A stretch of 64,000 nucleotides of DNA from assembly GCA_033439765.1 (NCBI GenBank), contig JAULSN010000003.1, positions 434,001 to 498,000 of the forward strand, read 5' to 3'. This document shows positions 33,326 through 45,655 of the stretch, piece by piece (the stretch's first letter is position 1; each line of letters opens with the position of its first letter). The translations under genes were made by a program, and so were the position numbers. Source of the stretch: Lasiosphaeria ovina (Eukaryota; Ascomycota; Sordariomycetes; Sordariales; Lasiosphaeriaceae). The notes beneath the pieces were generated by a model. It saw nothing but the letters and a program-made list of their open reading frames with translations, did not search any database and was not told the DNA's origin.

Positions 33326-33337
33326 GAACTCATAACC
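33326..33337 (-). other. Primer binding site of the copia element
   Basis: On the minus strand GGTTATGAGTTC directly follows the 5' LTR. GGTTATGAG pairs with CTCATAACC, the anticodon stem-loop of initiator methionine tRNA, which suggests priming by a tRNA half as described for Drosophila copia and related elements rather than by the tRNA 3' end. Confidence 0.55.
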
Positions 33338-33510
33338 TGTTGGGAGGAAAGGTAAGGACTGGATTGCTTGGAGGAAGTCTAGCTATCTGGGCCACAGCGG
33401 AATATATATGTGGAAGTGATGGCCTGGACCGGTGGATCCCATATCCACTTATGCCTCGGCTTGAGGGCATCAGGCCGGGGTCCGGCCTGATCCCTGCTAG
33501 CCTGGCCACA
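33338..33510 (-). repeat. Long terminal repeat, right (5' LTR of the element)
   Basis: 173 bases, TG...CA, one base different from the left copy. In the element's own direction it reads TGTGGCCAGG to CCTCCCAACA and would contain the promoter. Confidence 0.97.
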
Positions 33511-33515
33511 GTATA
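33511..33515 (+). repeat. Target-site duplication, right copy (GTATA)
   Basis: GTATA directly after the right LTR, identical to 27592-27596. Confidence 0.95.
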
Positions 33516-34029
33516 ACATGTACGACCAACGGGCCGCAAATGCCCTCATGTTTCCGCCTTGACAAAATCCACTTTTCTGCCTGCTTAGGTATTAAGGTAG
33601 ATGTGCGGCAGTCTGGCAGGCACTCACAAATACCCGAGGTCTTAAATTCAACCACATCTTACATGTCCAGGGAGGCCTTTGGACCTACATGGGTGATAAA
33701 ATCCAATAAACAGGAGCAATACAGGCAAACAATTTGGTTTCCGTAACTGTGGCCATTGCGGCAAATAATTACGGATAATTAGTTGATTTCAGTTCTGAAT
33801 CGGCGTACAACCCAAAATGTCTTCTTTAAACACTTCATTTGCCATATTCAGCTTCTTTGAGTTTGTATCCTGCAGCAAATTATGTCTATTATCAGCCTTT
33901 ATCCGCAGTAGCAGCAGTGTACCGATATGATCTGTAATTATACCCACAATTCTTTACTCTGCAACCAACCACTGACACACCACCCAACCAGCAACTCCCG
34001 TGCGAGCATCGTCCACCCCGAGGCCTCCC
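33516..34029. other. Spacer and 3' region of the permease gene
   Basis: About 500 bases, moderately AT-rich, no gene recognised. Confidence 0.55.
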
Positions 34030-35745
34030 TCACACGGTATACCTAAACCAGGGCACGCGGTCGGCGCGATCGCGCTCGAGCAGCTTCTGCTCGTCCGTCA
34101 ACTCCAGAGGGCCCGCAGCAAGCGCCGCGGCGCCGCCGAATCCAGGACTCGCGTCGCGGCGGGCGTTCTCGCGGCGGCACCAGGCGGTCATGGCGAGGGT
34201 CAGCACGAAGGCCATACCAACGAAACCGATCAGGATGCTGTGGCCGCGGACGTAGCGCGGGCCGTCGCGCGACAGGTACACGTACGACGCCACGATGCCG
34301 CCGCAGTTGCCGCCCATGACCTGCATCGCGATGGCCGTCGCCCGCTTCAGCGAGCTGCCGCCCGTGTTGCCGCTGTTCCATGCCAGCCCTAGCGGGATCT
34401 GCGGGAAGATACCTGCCCCCCGGTCGCTGTCAGCAGGTTTCCTGATAAACGGGAAAAATAAAATCACACTGGTTGATTAGGTAGTGGAGGAAAATGCTCT
34501 TACCAATCGCAGCCAGGACCGTCCCCGCGTACTGCACCGACGCATCGCCCGTGGCAGCCAGCATGGCGAAGCCGGCGACGGCGACGAGCTGGAAGCCGAG
34601 CAGGAAGACGCCGCGCTGGCGGCGGCGGTCGGCGAACCAGCTGGCGGCGATGGTGAAAAAGCAGGCGCACACGTAGGGCGGCACGCTCATTAGCTGGGCG
34701 TTGTTGGCCGTGTAGCCCATGTTCTTGATGATGGTCGGCAGGAACAGCGAGAACGAGTAGATGGGGCAGAAGCCCGCCATGCAGATCATCATGTGGATGT
34801 ACACCTTCCAGTCGCCCAGCGCCTGCCACACGTACTTAATGTTGAAGTCGTCCAGCAGGTGCCCGTGGTCCGCCCGCAGCCGCCGCTGCACCTCGGCGCG
34901 CTCGTCCTCAGTCAGGAACTTGGCGCTGTGGCAGACAATTGTTAATACGGTGACTCTTAGTCTCTGATTTCCCCCCCCCCCCTAACTTACGTCGCAGGGT
35001 AGTCGTGGATGATCCAGTACGCGCTGAACGAGACGAGGATACTCAACAAGCCCTCGAGGATGAAGATCCAGGCCCAGGCGGGCAGGCCGCCGACGCCGGC
35101 CATCTCGGCGATGCCGCGAGCGAGAATACCGCCAAAGGCGCCGGCGAGGGTGGCGGCGGAGAAGAAGAGGGCCATGCGGAAGCCGCACTCGTGGCGGCAG
35201 TACCACTGGGTGATGTAGTAGTTGACGCCGGGGAACAGGCCGCCCTCGAAGGCCCCCAGCAGCACGCGCGTGGCCATGAGCCCGGCGTAGTTCTTGACGA
35301 AGCCCTGGCCGACCATAACGGCCGACCAGCACACCATGATGAAGGTCAGCCACACCGACGGCCGGAACCGCTTCATCATCATGTTGCTGGGGATCTCGGC
35401 CGCGATGTAGAAGGGGAACAGGATCGCCAGGCAGTCGTTGTACTGCAGCCCGCCCAGCCCCAGGTCCGCCTCGAGGTTGTCGAGCCGCGCGTTGCCGATG
35501 TTTGTGCGGTCGAGGAAGCAGAGTCTGCGCCTGTGTCAGGTGTGGGTTGAACGGCGGGCTGCGTTCACCTACAGGTAAATAATTGACATGATTGGTAAGA
35601 TGTGCCAGTCGAGCTTTGCCAGTAGCCGTTTTGTCCCCAGCTCGTCCCATCCTTGGACCTCGGGATCGGGGGCATTGAGAGAGGCAGATGCCGACGTCTC
35701 CTCCGCCTTGGACGGCGGCACTGCCGTTTTCTCGTCCATGCCCAT
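34030..35745 (-). CDS. MFS anion:cation symporter of the DAL5/TNA1 type
   Basis: Plasma-membrane permease of the allantoate/nicotinate/vitamin group of the major facilitator superfamily. Exons 35745-35573, 35524-34991, 34925-34504 and 34412-34030; introns of 48, 65 and 91 bases; 503 residues, exactly in phase. Family marks: DWHILPIMSIIYLLCFLDRT then NIGNARL (first helix of this family), FYIAAEIPSNMMMKRF, RVLLGAFEGGLFPGVNYYI, AWIFILEGLLS, NNAQLMSVPPY, and RATAIAMQVMGGNCGG-x-ASYVY. ATG 35745 begins MGMDEKTAVPPS; a second in-frame ATG lies six bases on. About twelve membrane segments fit. Substrate cannot be told from sequence: allantoate, ureidosuccinate, nicotinate, pantothenate and biotin carriers all share these motifs. 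Confidence 0.93.
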
Positions 35746-38700
35746 TACTGCGACCGAGTGCCGCGGCAGTGCCCGGTGAGGTTAATTATTGAATTACGGA
35801 GCGATACTGAAAACAAGGTCAAGAAAAAAGCAGAATGCAAAACAACCGAGATATATTTATGTAGAAAAGATAGGGCCGAGGGGGGTGGCGTATGGAAGAC
35901 CAAAAATGGAGAAAGACAGACAGTGGGTGAGACAAGAGCGCCCCTTATACGACCAACTACCGACAGCCCCAGAACTCCCGATCCGATGGCATCGGAGGAG
36001 CCAAGAGACGCACGCAGTGGCCATGCGAGGACAGAGGACGGACCGTGCAGCGTGCCCTTCCCAATCCGCAGGATACCCCGAGAGCCGTCCTATCACTCCT
36101 CGCGGGGGACCAGGGTAGGTAAGCAAGTAAGACGTGCTGCAGTCAGATCCAGCATCTTGTGCCTTGGTGCTGCGTGCACTGTGCCAGGGCCCATCAGAAC
36201 CCAAGTTAGTAGGACGAGCACATACCATGTCACGAGCACAGAGGGATGTGCCCCCCAAATCTGTGCGCATCAGCACCTAATTAAGCTTACTGAGTCACAC
36301 ATGAGATGTATTACTGCGTACTTGCTAGTCATTTTTGCCCCGATTTGTGCTCTCTGCCCTAGGGCTGACATTGATAGAGTAACACGTCGGTAAGCAGCCC
36401 CTGGCGCGCTGTGTTCCCTCACCCACACTGACCGCCGGCCCCCGGGTCCAGATTTATCTTGTCTCCCGTCATTAATCAGCCAGTCGAGTCTGTCGTCAGA
36501 TAGCCACAGGCCGGGATAAGAAAGTTTGGCTTGCGGCAAAGTAACACGAGCCGTCGCATATGTATAAGAGGGACGACATATCATAACTAAAATCCGGCAG
36601 TCTGAGAAGCAAGCCCAGAGAATGGCGGCGGACTGAACGGGTATGTACGAACCGCCGCTAAGCAGCCAATGAGATGGCGGGTATTGTTGCGTCAAAACAC
36701 GATAACGCTGGCTGGAGAGGTAGCAGAGCGAGCGTAATCCATCTGTCGGACTGGCTGGTTGGGCTTTGTTTGTGACACCTTCCCGAACGGGCGCGAACAT
36801 CTAAATAAAAAGTCCGGATCTCCAAGAGCCTGTATGTCACCCTGGCAGGTGATTTTCGTTTTCGGCCCGCATTCTGTTCGCGCCGCCAGCTGTTCCTCTC
36901 ATGCGGTGCAGCGTTGGAAATCCCTACCTACCCCGTATTTAAACCAACCCGGGTATAGCTCGTTTGTTCTAGATCCAAGCCCAGGCCAGGTGGATAACAA
37001 ACTCCGCAGTTTGTTTCTTTTTTGCGGATTCTTTTATTTATTTCAGCTTTTTCTTTTCTAGTTTCCCCCCTTTTGTAAACAATCCATCTCCCATCAGCCA
37101 TTTTTTCGCGAGCGAGCTAGGCTCGGATTTCCAAGGTCGGACCTTTTGCGAGCTGCGACGTCGGAATTGTGTGTGAGGTCGTTGGCTGCCGTTAGAGGAG
37201 GGGAGGATGGCGGCGGGCGGGGGGCGCACCGATCGGATCTCAACGGCGGCCGCGCAGTTTTTTAGCGTTGCCACAGCCCATGTTTGCCAAGATCTTTCCC
37301 GCGGGAGATCTTCCCTAGACGGGCCAAGGCTCCGAGACGGGACGGTCTGGGGTGCGATGCTGCACGAACAACACTGCAACAGGCCAGGCAGAGTGCGGGA
37401 AATCACGGCTCGCGGCCTGGTCGTACTAATTATTGTATTGCCGATAGCGAGGGTAGGTATTCGTACTCGATAAACAAGCACAAACTTCTGTTCCAGCAAA
37501 AAAAAAAAAAAAAAAAAAAAAGGAAAGAAAAGAAAAGAAAAGGGGAAGAGGGAAAAAATCGACTTATCATTGAAAAATGTCACTGGCATATGCCAGTTAC
37601 CCAAGAGAAACCCTTTCAAAACGGGCAGGGCGTAAGGTCATCCTGTCTCGCAGCGAGCGGCCGTGCCACAAAACCCCAACATTGAGACGCCAGCGGCGAG
37701 CAGCATCTTGGGGCCACAGGCCTGTTACGCAAACCTAAGAACTAAGAACTACATAAAAACACAGACGGACATCCAGGCAAGCAATGTCTCAGAGCTGTAA
37801 TTAGGCAGGCGTCTGTCTTGGGCCGGCAGTGGCGACAGAAAGAGCACTGTGTTGCAATTGTCAGCGTGTTTGATATGACAACTGTCTCAAGAGAGATGTC
37901 ATCCGTGCGAGGAAGACCGAGCGAGACACGAAGATCGAGGCGAGGGTCCAAGACATTTTGACAAACAAACTAGACAACGCGGATCACATGAGTCCGCAGT
38001 TGTGCGGCAAGCAGGTCTTCTTAGATCCATCTCAAATCAAACGCGGAGGGACGTCTAAGAACCGTGGACATGTAAGTGGAGCGCAACCCTCGATTTCTTC
38101 GGAATTAGTTAAAAGGTTGAATATCCGAATTATATCGACTGCCTGAAGCCCCGGGCCACTCCGCCTCAGCTTTACTTTGTCCCAAACCGCCTCCACCGCT
38201 CCGTCCGACCCAAGTCAATCACAAACGCCACAACACACCAAACATTCATCACAAATTCGAACACCCCAAGGATAGGTAGATATATCGAACTTGTATCTAG
38301 ACATACACGGTTTCCCTGATCCAACGACCCCACCCCGGCCACATTTGACAAGACATCAAAACCAAAGAGCCAGGAAAATGAGAAAACTAGTTATTCCATC
38401 ATGGAAATCGAAACCCGTAGACCTGCCCATCTACCCATCTCTGTGTACGTCCATAAAACCAAAACCCTGGCACCATGCGAAATTGTAATTCGACTCGAAA
38501 CGGAAATCCCGGGATGATACCAATGATCAAATGCAGTAGGTTTTCTCCCTCCATAAACTCCATGGTACCCAAAAGACAGTCATCTCGCCCCAAACCCAGA
38601 TTCAAGACTCAAAATGGAAAGAATTAATAAGTTTAAAATATATACGAAAGAAGATCATGCCCGGTGGCGGACATATGAAAAAAGGTGAGAAGGAGAAGAA

Positions 38701-38746
38701 GAATTGGATGATGCGACAGCACATGTGAAGAAGTGGGTTTCGCACT
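35746..38746. other. Long intergenic region, no supported gene
   Basis: About 3 kb between the permease start and the FLC stop. A run of about 20 A followed by GGAAAGAAAAG units lies at 37500-37545. Frames up to 246 codons occur but overlap on both strands without domains. Confidence 0.45.
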
Positions 38747-41189
38747 TTAATCGTAGCCCGCTCCTCGTTGCCAAGGACTATCAAAAACCACTGTTAGCAA
38801 AATCCAACAAAACTTCGCATCACGGGGTCGTGACTTACGTCGCGCTCGTGTGATTGGCCCTCTGCGTCTGCGACTGGTGGCCGCCAGACGACGAAGACCC
38901 AGCAATCGACGAGTTCCCAGCAAAGGGGCTGGGCGCCCTGGACGAAGTGAAGGGGCTTGGCGCGCGGAACGTGCTGCTTGGGCGCGGGCGGACCGCGGCA
39001 CCATGGGACTGGGGACGGATTGCGTGGGCGTCAGAGTTGGAATACAACGAATTCCTGGCCGAGTTGGAGCCGGACGCGGGCAGGGGCATGTTGGCGGGGC
39101 CGGACATGCTGGAGCCGTCGTCGTCGAGGTCGAGCGCCGGCTTCTGCCACATGCCTGAGGCGCGCGCCGTGGCGCCCAGTGCGTCGAGCTCCGGGTTGGT
39201 GTGGAAGTGGGTCTGCGACTTCATGAACGACGTGCGGTCGTCGTTCATGAACTGGTAGCGCGTGTCCGGGTTGTTGTTGAACAGAACCAGGGTCGTCGTG
39301 ACGATGAGCATGAGGAGCAGGATCAGCGAGAAAGCGGCGTTCGCGATCCACAAAACAACGCCAACCACGCCGATAACCAACGGCGGGAGGCCCAGGACAT
39401 CGGTAAAGACGAACAGGAAGATGGCATTGACGAAGTTCATCGCGCAGATGGCGATATTGAACGAGTTCGTGCTCTTATCCATCCACGGACGGAGAACGCT
39501 GGCCGCAATAAGCGCCGCGACCTCGATGATGATAAAGGCCACCGCCTGGACAGATCCGTGGGCCTGGGCCAGGGCGATGAACATGCCTTTGACGAGCGTA
39601 TATCCAAGAATCGGTATAATAAAGTAATATGCCGAGGCGCGGAACTGCACGTACAAGAACCCCCACTTGTTGAGAGCTTGCGGGTCGGAGAAGAGGATGT
39701 AGCCAGGGTTCTTATGGAGAGCGACTGAACGGCGGGCCAGTCGCATGACCTTGAACGCGCTGAAGGCGAGGACACCCGTCATTCCAAAGAAAAAGAAGAC
39801 GGCCAGGACGACTTCGGCGGGCGAATCTATCTGTGTGAATTCCCAGAGGCAGAGGATCACCATCTGCGGGTAGCCGATAAGCGTCACTCGGAATAGGACC
39901 CCTGTACACTGTCAGCGCGAGCCAATCTCACTGGGTCCCTGTGAGGAAGCCTTACCCTTGAGCACAGTAAGCCACCCGTTTCGAAAGTCAGCAAAGGTGT
40001 CGCGTTTGATCCACCCAAGCTTTGCGGAAAGCTCGCAGAAGCCTTTGAAGAGGGAGACACAAAGGGCTGCCAGGACCACAAAGATGTAGAAGAAAGTCAG
40101 GCCCGTCATGAACAGGTTCGTAGACTCGATTGCAGCGCGGAAAGCGACTCTCTGGATCCCGTAGACGATGTAGCTGCCAAAGAAGGTCTGCACGTTGGCA
40201 CGCTTGGCGAGGGTAGCTGCCTGCGTCACTATCGGGTTGGGCAACAGCGCCGCGGCGCGGCGGAAGAGGCTGAGGCCGGGCTTGAGCATCGGCAAGGCGC
40301 GCTTCACCTTCTCGACCTGCACCGACACATTTTGGATCGAGTCGAGGATCGTCGAGGGCGTGCCGCCGGTTGAGCGCTGATACCACGTCAAAATGTCCTG
40401 GATGAAGTCGACCTTGATGATGCCCATGCTCCACTGGAAGTCCTGAGTCCACGAGGCTACAACGGGTGGGAGAGGAACACCACAGAGCCCGATCATGGCT
40501 TGGGCCTGGAAGTAGCCGAACAGGGACAGCGTGTTGGCCGCCACGTGGGAAGCCGCATTGGAGAAGCCCAGCCCCGACACCACGGCCGAGGCAACGAGGG
40601 CGAGGCCCGCTACTGCTGCAGCGGCCCATTTCACACCAATAAGGTCAACTAGATTAGGTCAGCGGCGGGTCACGCGAAATCAGGGGCCGGACATACCTGT
40701 CTTTCCGTTGGAGATATTCGCCTCGACGCAAGCAATGCTCTGCCCTGCCTGGTCGCCATCCGTCATGTTGACGAGGATTCTGACTGTGGCATCCAGGTCG
40801 GGAAAGGAGTAGGCGATGCCGGGGATCGAGTTGGCTGCCGACGGGGTGACGGGGAGGATGAAGGGGTTCGACATGTCGCCGGCCGTCATAGGACACAACC
40901 CGGGAAGGTTCGATTTGCAGGGATCCATTGTAGTGTGCATGAACTCGTAGCCGTAGGCAGAGATGCGGATGTCGAAGATGACGTGGCCCTCGATAGACGA
41001 CGTCGCGATCATGTTGATGGCGACCGTGTTGTTGTTGGGCGTGAAGATGACATCGAACAGGCTGGCCGTGAAGCCAGAGTTCACCTGGCACGCCGCCAGG
41101 GAGCTCGACCGGAGCACATTCTCGGCGCTGGCAGGGAGGACGAGGGCGACGAGGGACGCGAAAGCGAGAAGCGGGCTCGGGATACGCAT
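38747..41189 (-). CDS. TRP-like membrane protein of the FLC (flavin carrier) family
   Basis: Exons 41189-40697, 40648-39956, 39901-38839 and 38777-38747; introns of 48, 54 and 61 bases; 759 residues in phase. MRIPSPLLAFASLVALVLPASA is a signal peptide (start at this ATG; the frame upstream has none). Next is an ML-like lumenal domain (about 23-165) with paired cysteines (ACQVNSGF, DPCKSNLPGLCPM), then a block of about nine membrane helices (KWAAAAVAGLALVASAVVSGL, FFYIFVVLAALCVSLFKGF, VVLAVFFFFGMTGVLAF, LVIGVVGVVLWIANAAFSLI) and a Ser/Pro-rich cytosolic tail. The 31-base last exon adds PWQRGAGYD. Yeast FLC1-3 and fission yeast Pkd2 are the known relatives, linked to FAD uptake into the ER, calcium and cell-wall upkeep. 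Which paralogue this is cannot be said. Confidence 0.93.
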
Positions 41190-43785
41190 TTTGGCGTGGG
41201 GGCTTTCGTCGGAAGCTCCTCGCAAGCTCTGTTATGTGGCGCCGGTGCGAGCTTGGAGACTGCGAATCGATCGTCTTCAATTCAAGAGCTCCATTCGAGT
41301 TCGCTGAGGCTATTCTGGGGGTTGGTCGCTCGAACTGTCCTTCCTTCCCGTTGTAACCCAGGTGTTGTCGCGATTCGCTCGAGTATTCCTGCCCAACCTG
41401 ACCGGGCGGGCGGCGACCGAGTCCGGGACCAAGTGAGCGAATTTCCAGCGACGATGGGGGCCAATTCCAGTTCGTCGGTCAAAAATTCCCGTGTTGTGGT
41501 GCTGGGCCGCCGAAAAACGATCGATGGCGACGAAGGTGAGAAACGAGCGAAAGTCGATCGTGATTGACGATGATGGTGGTTGGGGAAGAACAGGGCGCCG
41601 CTCCACTGTTCAGCAGGGCAAACCAGGAGTGGAATGATCGTGTTGTCAGGGCCAGGGCAGGAAGGGAAAATCCTGACCAGGGGGGTCGGGAAGAACGCGG
41701 GGTTACTCGCCCGACAGGAACAGGCCAACACGAGGGTTTCCGATGGCTGTGCCAGGAAACAAGGGCGCGCGATTGGGCCAACGCTGCATTTTTCCACCTT
41801 GGCTGATGTTCTCTTGCCTTGTTTAGTCAAGACGCTAACAAGGAGAGTGCTTACCGGATTGGTCAAAATGAGGCGGCCCGCCTTAGCGAGACATTTGCAG
41901 GCTTCTATTGGCTGGTGCAGCAGTTGAGAGCGCAGTCAGCTGCTCTTTTCGGTTAAGACGGTCTTGAGCAAAGATTAAAAGTCAATTCCTGCTGACACGA
42001 AATCAGGCGGCGGTGCTGCACTCTGTTCTTCAATGCGGCTGCTCTGGCAAACATCCGCTTGACGAGCGCCTTACGACGGCAATCAGTAAATTCCAATGCA
42101 TCCATTCCAGGCCCGACGGGACTCCGTACAGCGTGCACAGTCGACCGATTCTGTTATATATCACGGAATACACCCACGTCCAGGACTCCGTCTCGTTGTC
42201 GCTGGAATTGCACCTATCTCCACACGCGGCCATTTGAGCTGGCACCTGACTGGCACCCCGCGCGGCCAGAAGCCATTCATTGGCAAGGAGCTAGCCAAAG
42301 TTGAACCGCCTACATAGTACACGTGTAGTTCAAATGTGGCACATGCCTCGTGTTTTTCTAGGCTGTTTCTTTTCAGCCCAGTTCCGTGTCTGGCACAAGA
42401 GTCGCCAATGCACGAAAGCTGCCATGGGGTAGGGAGGGTCTGTACTACTCCGTATCCACCTCAAGTACCGCGCCAGCAGTTATTCACGGTTTGTATATGC
42501 TTGCACTTTGAATCGTCAATTTTGAAACCGTACCGTAAGAAGTGGCGGCCGAGTACAGAACTTGGTAGAGAGTAGATCGACAAGTCTTGACCATCTGGAT
42601 GGGCGGAACTCTCGACTCTCGTCTTGCTCTCACTGATCTCGACTCCTGGGTGCACGTTCAGAAGACACGGATCTGGCGTCCTGAACCAGCCACAAATATC
42701 CACTTGTACATATGCACTTGCATACTGGATCTGGATCCGCCATAGGCCTGCAATGGGTCCGCCGCACCCGCATCAGTGCATGAAATAACCTCTCAATCTT
42801 CCCTCCTTCCTCTTGCCATTAACCTAGGCTATTCGGTCCACGCCATGGTATTCTCGTATTCCCTCAAGGTAGTGTAAGATAACAACGAGGGACCATGTGG
42901 ATTGGGATAAACTTGACGCATTGGGTATGGTTGCGTCTTAAAGTTAACTTGGCAGAGGCACAGTTAGCAGAGGCGGACAGTGACTCTCGGACCTGGTCAA
43001 AACGGTATTGTTGCTGAAGAACGGAATGGTGTCACTTCCGCGATTGTCCCAGGATAAACCAGAATGGGTTGGAAATTGCAACATCATAGGAGTAATCTAG
43101 TCGGAACTGTCGCTGCATTGTTTGGTCAAGGTTGGAGGAATTGCGAGACCGAGTCTTGAGTCTTGAGTTGGAACCAACTCTCTTCAATGCACAGAGACCG
43201 GCAACCGACGTGAACGCACCAGCTGAAAGGACCTTGACGGCTGGCGGGTCAAACCTTGAGACCAGGGTTAGGGTCAAGCACACCTGCTTATCTTATCGTG
43301 AAGGCTGGACGCGCAAACTGAAGAAGCTCGTTGATGACCCCCCCTTTCCCCCTCCCCTCCTCCTGCACAGCTGCCCCCAAAGCACCTTTCTCAATCCTCT
43401 GCGGTATATACGTCGTGCGTCAGCCGGGGACAGCATTTGCGTTGAACGAGCGAGCAAACGAATCCGGAGCAGCGACCATAAAGGAGAATAAAGCAGAGCG
43501 ACGCGCCGTGGTCTTAGCACCCGTTTAACCAAAATGCGGACAGCGGTCTGACTACTACGACAGCCAGCCCGCCACCGTTTCTACCGCCTAGCCGACAAAG
43601 CCATCACCTCCCCCAACCGCCGCATCTTCAACAAAGGCACCTTGCCATTTTCCCTGGGCCTGTTTTGTTCTCCCCACTGCGCCCGGCCTTTGCAAACCTT
43701 GCCGGCTGTGTCCCTAATTCAGCAACAAGGCGGTTGGCCGTGTCCCGCGCCGCCTAAAGCCTCGTTGTTCGAGGTCGTCTCCACC
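41190..43785. other. Divergent upstream region of the FLC and RNase H1 genes
   Basis: About 2.6 kb between two genes transcribed away from each other. A pyrimidine-rich stretch at 43340-43375 precedes the RNase H1 leader. No further gene is supported. Confidence 0.45.
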
Positions 43786-44904
43786 ATGCCTACAAATAGC
43801 AGCACCTTTGGCTTCGCACCCTCGCGATCCGGAGCCAAGACGAGCCAATCTGCGTCCAAAAAGCGCAAGATGGATAGCGGAGAGACAAAGTACTACGCCG
43901 TGCGCGCCGGCCACAAGCCCGGCGTCTACACCACCTGGGCCATTTGCCAGCAGCAGATATCGGGATTCAAAGGAGCCGTCTGTGAGTTACTTGCGCCCCG
44001 GCTGTCTGCTCTTCTGACATCTTGTAGTCAAGTCGTTCCTCTCGTACGATGATGCGTCGGCGTTCGCAGCAGGCCGGGACCCGCCGTCCATGGCTAACGA
44101 CAAGCCCGACCGATTCTACGGCGTCGCCGTCGGCCGCAAGCCTGGCGTGTACACGGACTGGTCGAAGGCGCAGGAGGCTATCGTCGGCTGGAAGGGGCCC
44201 AAGTACAGAAAGTTTGACACGCACGCCGAGGCACTTGCGTTTGTGCGCGCATACAGAAATGTCGCCGCGGCGCCTCTCGTCGAGCTCGAGGGCTCAGAGG
44301 AGGAAGTAGAGGAGGAGGAGGACGAAGAGGACGACGATGTGGTCGAGGTCGAGGAGCCCCCAACTAAGAGGGCCAAAACCGCCGCGCGATCACAAGCTGC
44401 TGTTCCGATCGTATACACGGACGGGAGCAGTCTTGGCAACGGCCGGGCTGGCGCTGTTGCGGGTGTTGGGGTGTTTTTCGGAACGGGAGATCCACGGTGA
44501 GTGACGGCTGACTTGTTTCGGCCTGGACGAGGCTGACAGTAGCCAGGAACATCTCGGAGCGGCTCGTAGGCGACCTCCAGACGAACCAGCGCGCCGAGCT
44601 CACGGCGATCCTGCGCACCCTCGAAGTCGTGCCCGAGAACCAGTCGATCGAGATCCGCACCGACAGCAAGTACTCGATCCAATGCGTGACGGAGTGGTAC
44701 ATCAACTGGCAGAAGAATGGCTGGCGAGCCCAGGGCGGCCCCGTCAAGAACCAAGACCTGGTCGTGGCGATCCGGGCCAGGCTAGACGCGAGGCAGAAGA
44801 AAGGTGCCCAGACGCAGTTTACGTGGGTCAAGGGCCACGCCAACGACCCGGGCAACGTTGCTGCCGACTACCTGGCGGTCGAGGGGGCAAGGAAGCGGGC
44901 GTGA
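43786..44904 (+). CDS. Ribonuclease H1 with two hybrid-binding domains
   Basis: Cleaves the RNA strand of RNA-DNA hybrids in nucleus and/or mitochondria. Exons 43786-43981, 44028-44496 and 44547-44904; introns of 46 and 50 bases; 340 residues in phase. Two Cauli_VI/HBD modules lead: KYYAVRAGHKPGVYTTW (about 35) and RFYGVAVGRKPGVYTDW (about 105), each followed by the GFKGA or GWKGPKYRKF motif. An acidic linker (mostly Glu/Asp) and KRAKTAAR, a likely nuclear signal, come next. The catalytic domain shows all four carboxylates: VYTDGSS, NQRAELTAIL, RTDSKYSI and GNVAADYLA, with the HANDPGN loop carrying the conserved His. The organisation matches yeast RNH1. Confidence 0.96.
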
Positions 44905-45655
44905 CAGATACCCATCAACGGTTTGGCTTGTGCTTCCTCCTTTTTAAGTGTACATGTCGTGTTATCTCGGTCGGGTACTGGCATGGGTTCCGGAATTTGA
45001 CTTTGCTTGGGACTGCTATCCTTTGGGCAAGACCGGCCATTTGTAGTGCAAATGCCGGCTTGCACTGGGTTGTGGGGCGGAATGCACAGCTGCTGCCATG
45101 TACCTAAGCTCTGCAGCGAAGCACTGGGCGGTCCTTCTCGTATTCTCTTCGTATACCATTTGTATACCCGTTTATGCCCATTTCTCACCGCGGCTGCCCT
45201 GCGAGCGCCGCCCATCGTCGCGATCGGCACGCACCATCTTTTGCTATGAAGATGTGTTATCACGGTCATACTGTGTTTTCTGTCCACAATACAATATATG
45301 ATGCCGTTCGCCTAAACAAGAACTCGCTGCTCTGACCTCACTGCACCCTACCTCCCTAAGCGGTGAGTCTGGCGTTTGAACCAAGCCTTTTCCTGATCCT
45401 GGGTCTCTCCCAGCTGTTGCCAGACCGACGGGGCTCATCTCCGGCCGGGGGCGACCATCTCGTTATTTTCAGCCACACGTCATCACCATGAGCCGTAGAC
45501 TGCGGACCCGTTGGAAGAGACGCCGTATATTGGCGAACGCTCGTCGTCCCACTATGGCTATTGTTTTATCTCTTTGCTGATCATTAACTCAAGTCCACCG
45601 CGACTAGCAAATTCATCTCAACAACTACCATATCTACCGACCCCAAGCAACCACA
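44905..45655. other. Intergenic region downstream of RNase H1
   Basis: About 750 bases, no gene recognised. Its right end is the promoter of the next small plus-strand gene. Confidence 0.5.

Larger units (their letters stand above)
27597..33510 (-). mobile_element. Full-length Ty1/copia LTR retrotransposon, inactivated
   Basis: 5914 bases, or about 5645 without the nested solo LTR and its extra duplication. It has identical-length 173-base LTRs (TG...CA) and a GTATA duplication. Coding direction is minus: gag lies near the right LTR and the RNase H tail near the left LTR. The gag - reverse transcriptase - RNase H order and an RNase H end reading ARTRYIDIRYKWI then DGLIKPLS identify the copia superfamily. 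From about 28.2 kb to about 32 kb (outside the solo LTR) CpA is almost absent, TpG scarce and TpA very common on the plus strand while CpG remains, which is the RIP signature. The ends (27.6-28.2 and about 32.4-33.5 kb) have ordinary CpA/TpG content. The element cannot code for working proteins. Confidence 0.95.

Noticed and set aside
38850..39728. Plus-strand frames opposite the FLC gene
   Set aside because: Shadows of a GC-rich, clearly conserved minus-strand coding exon.
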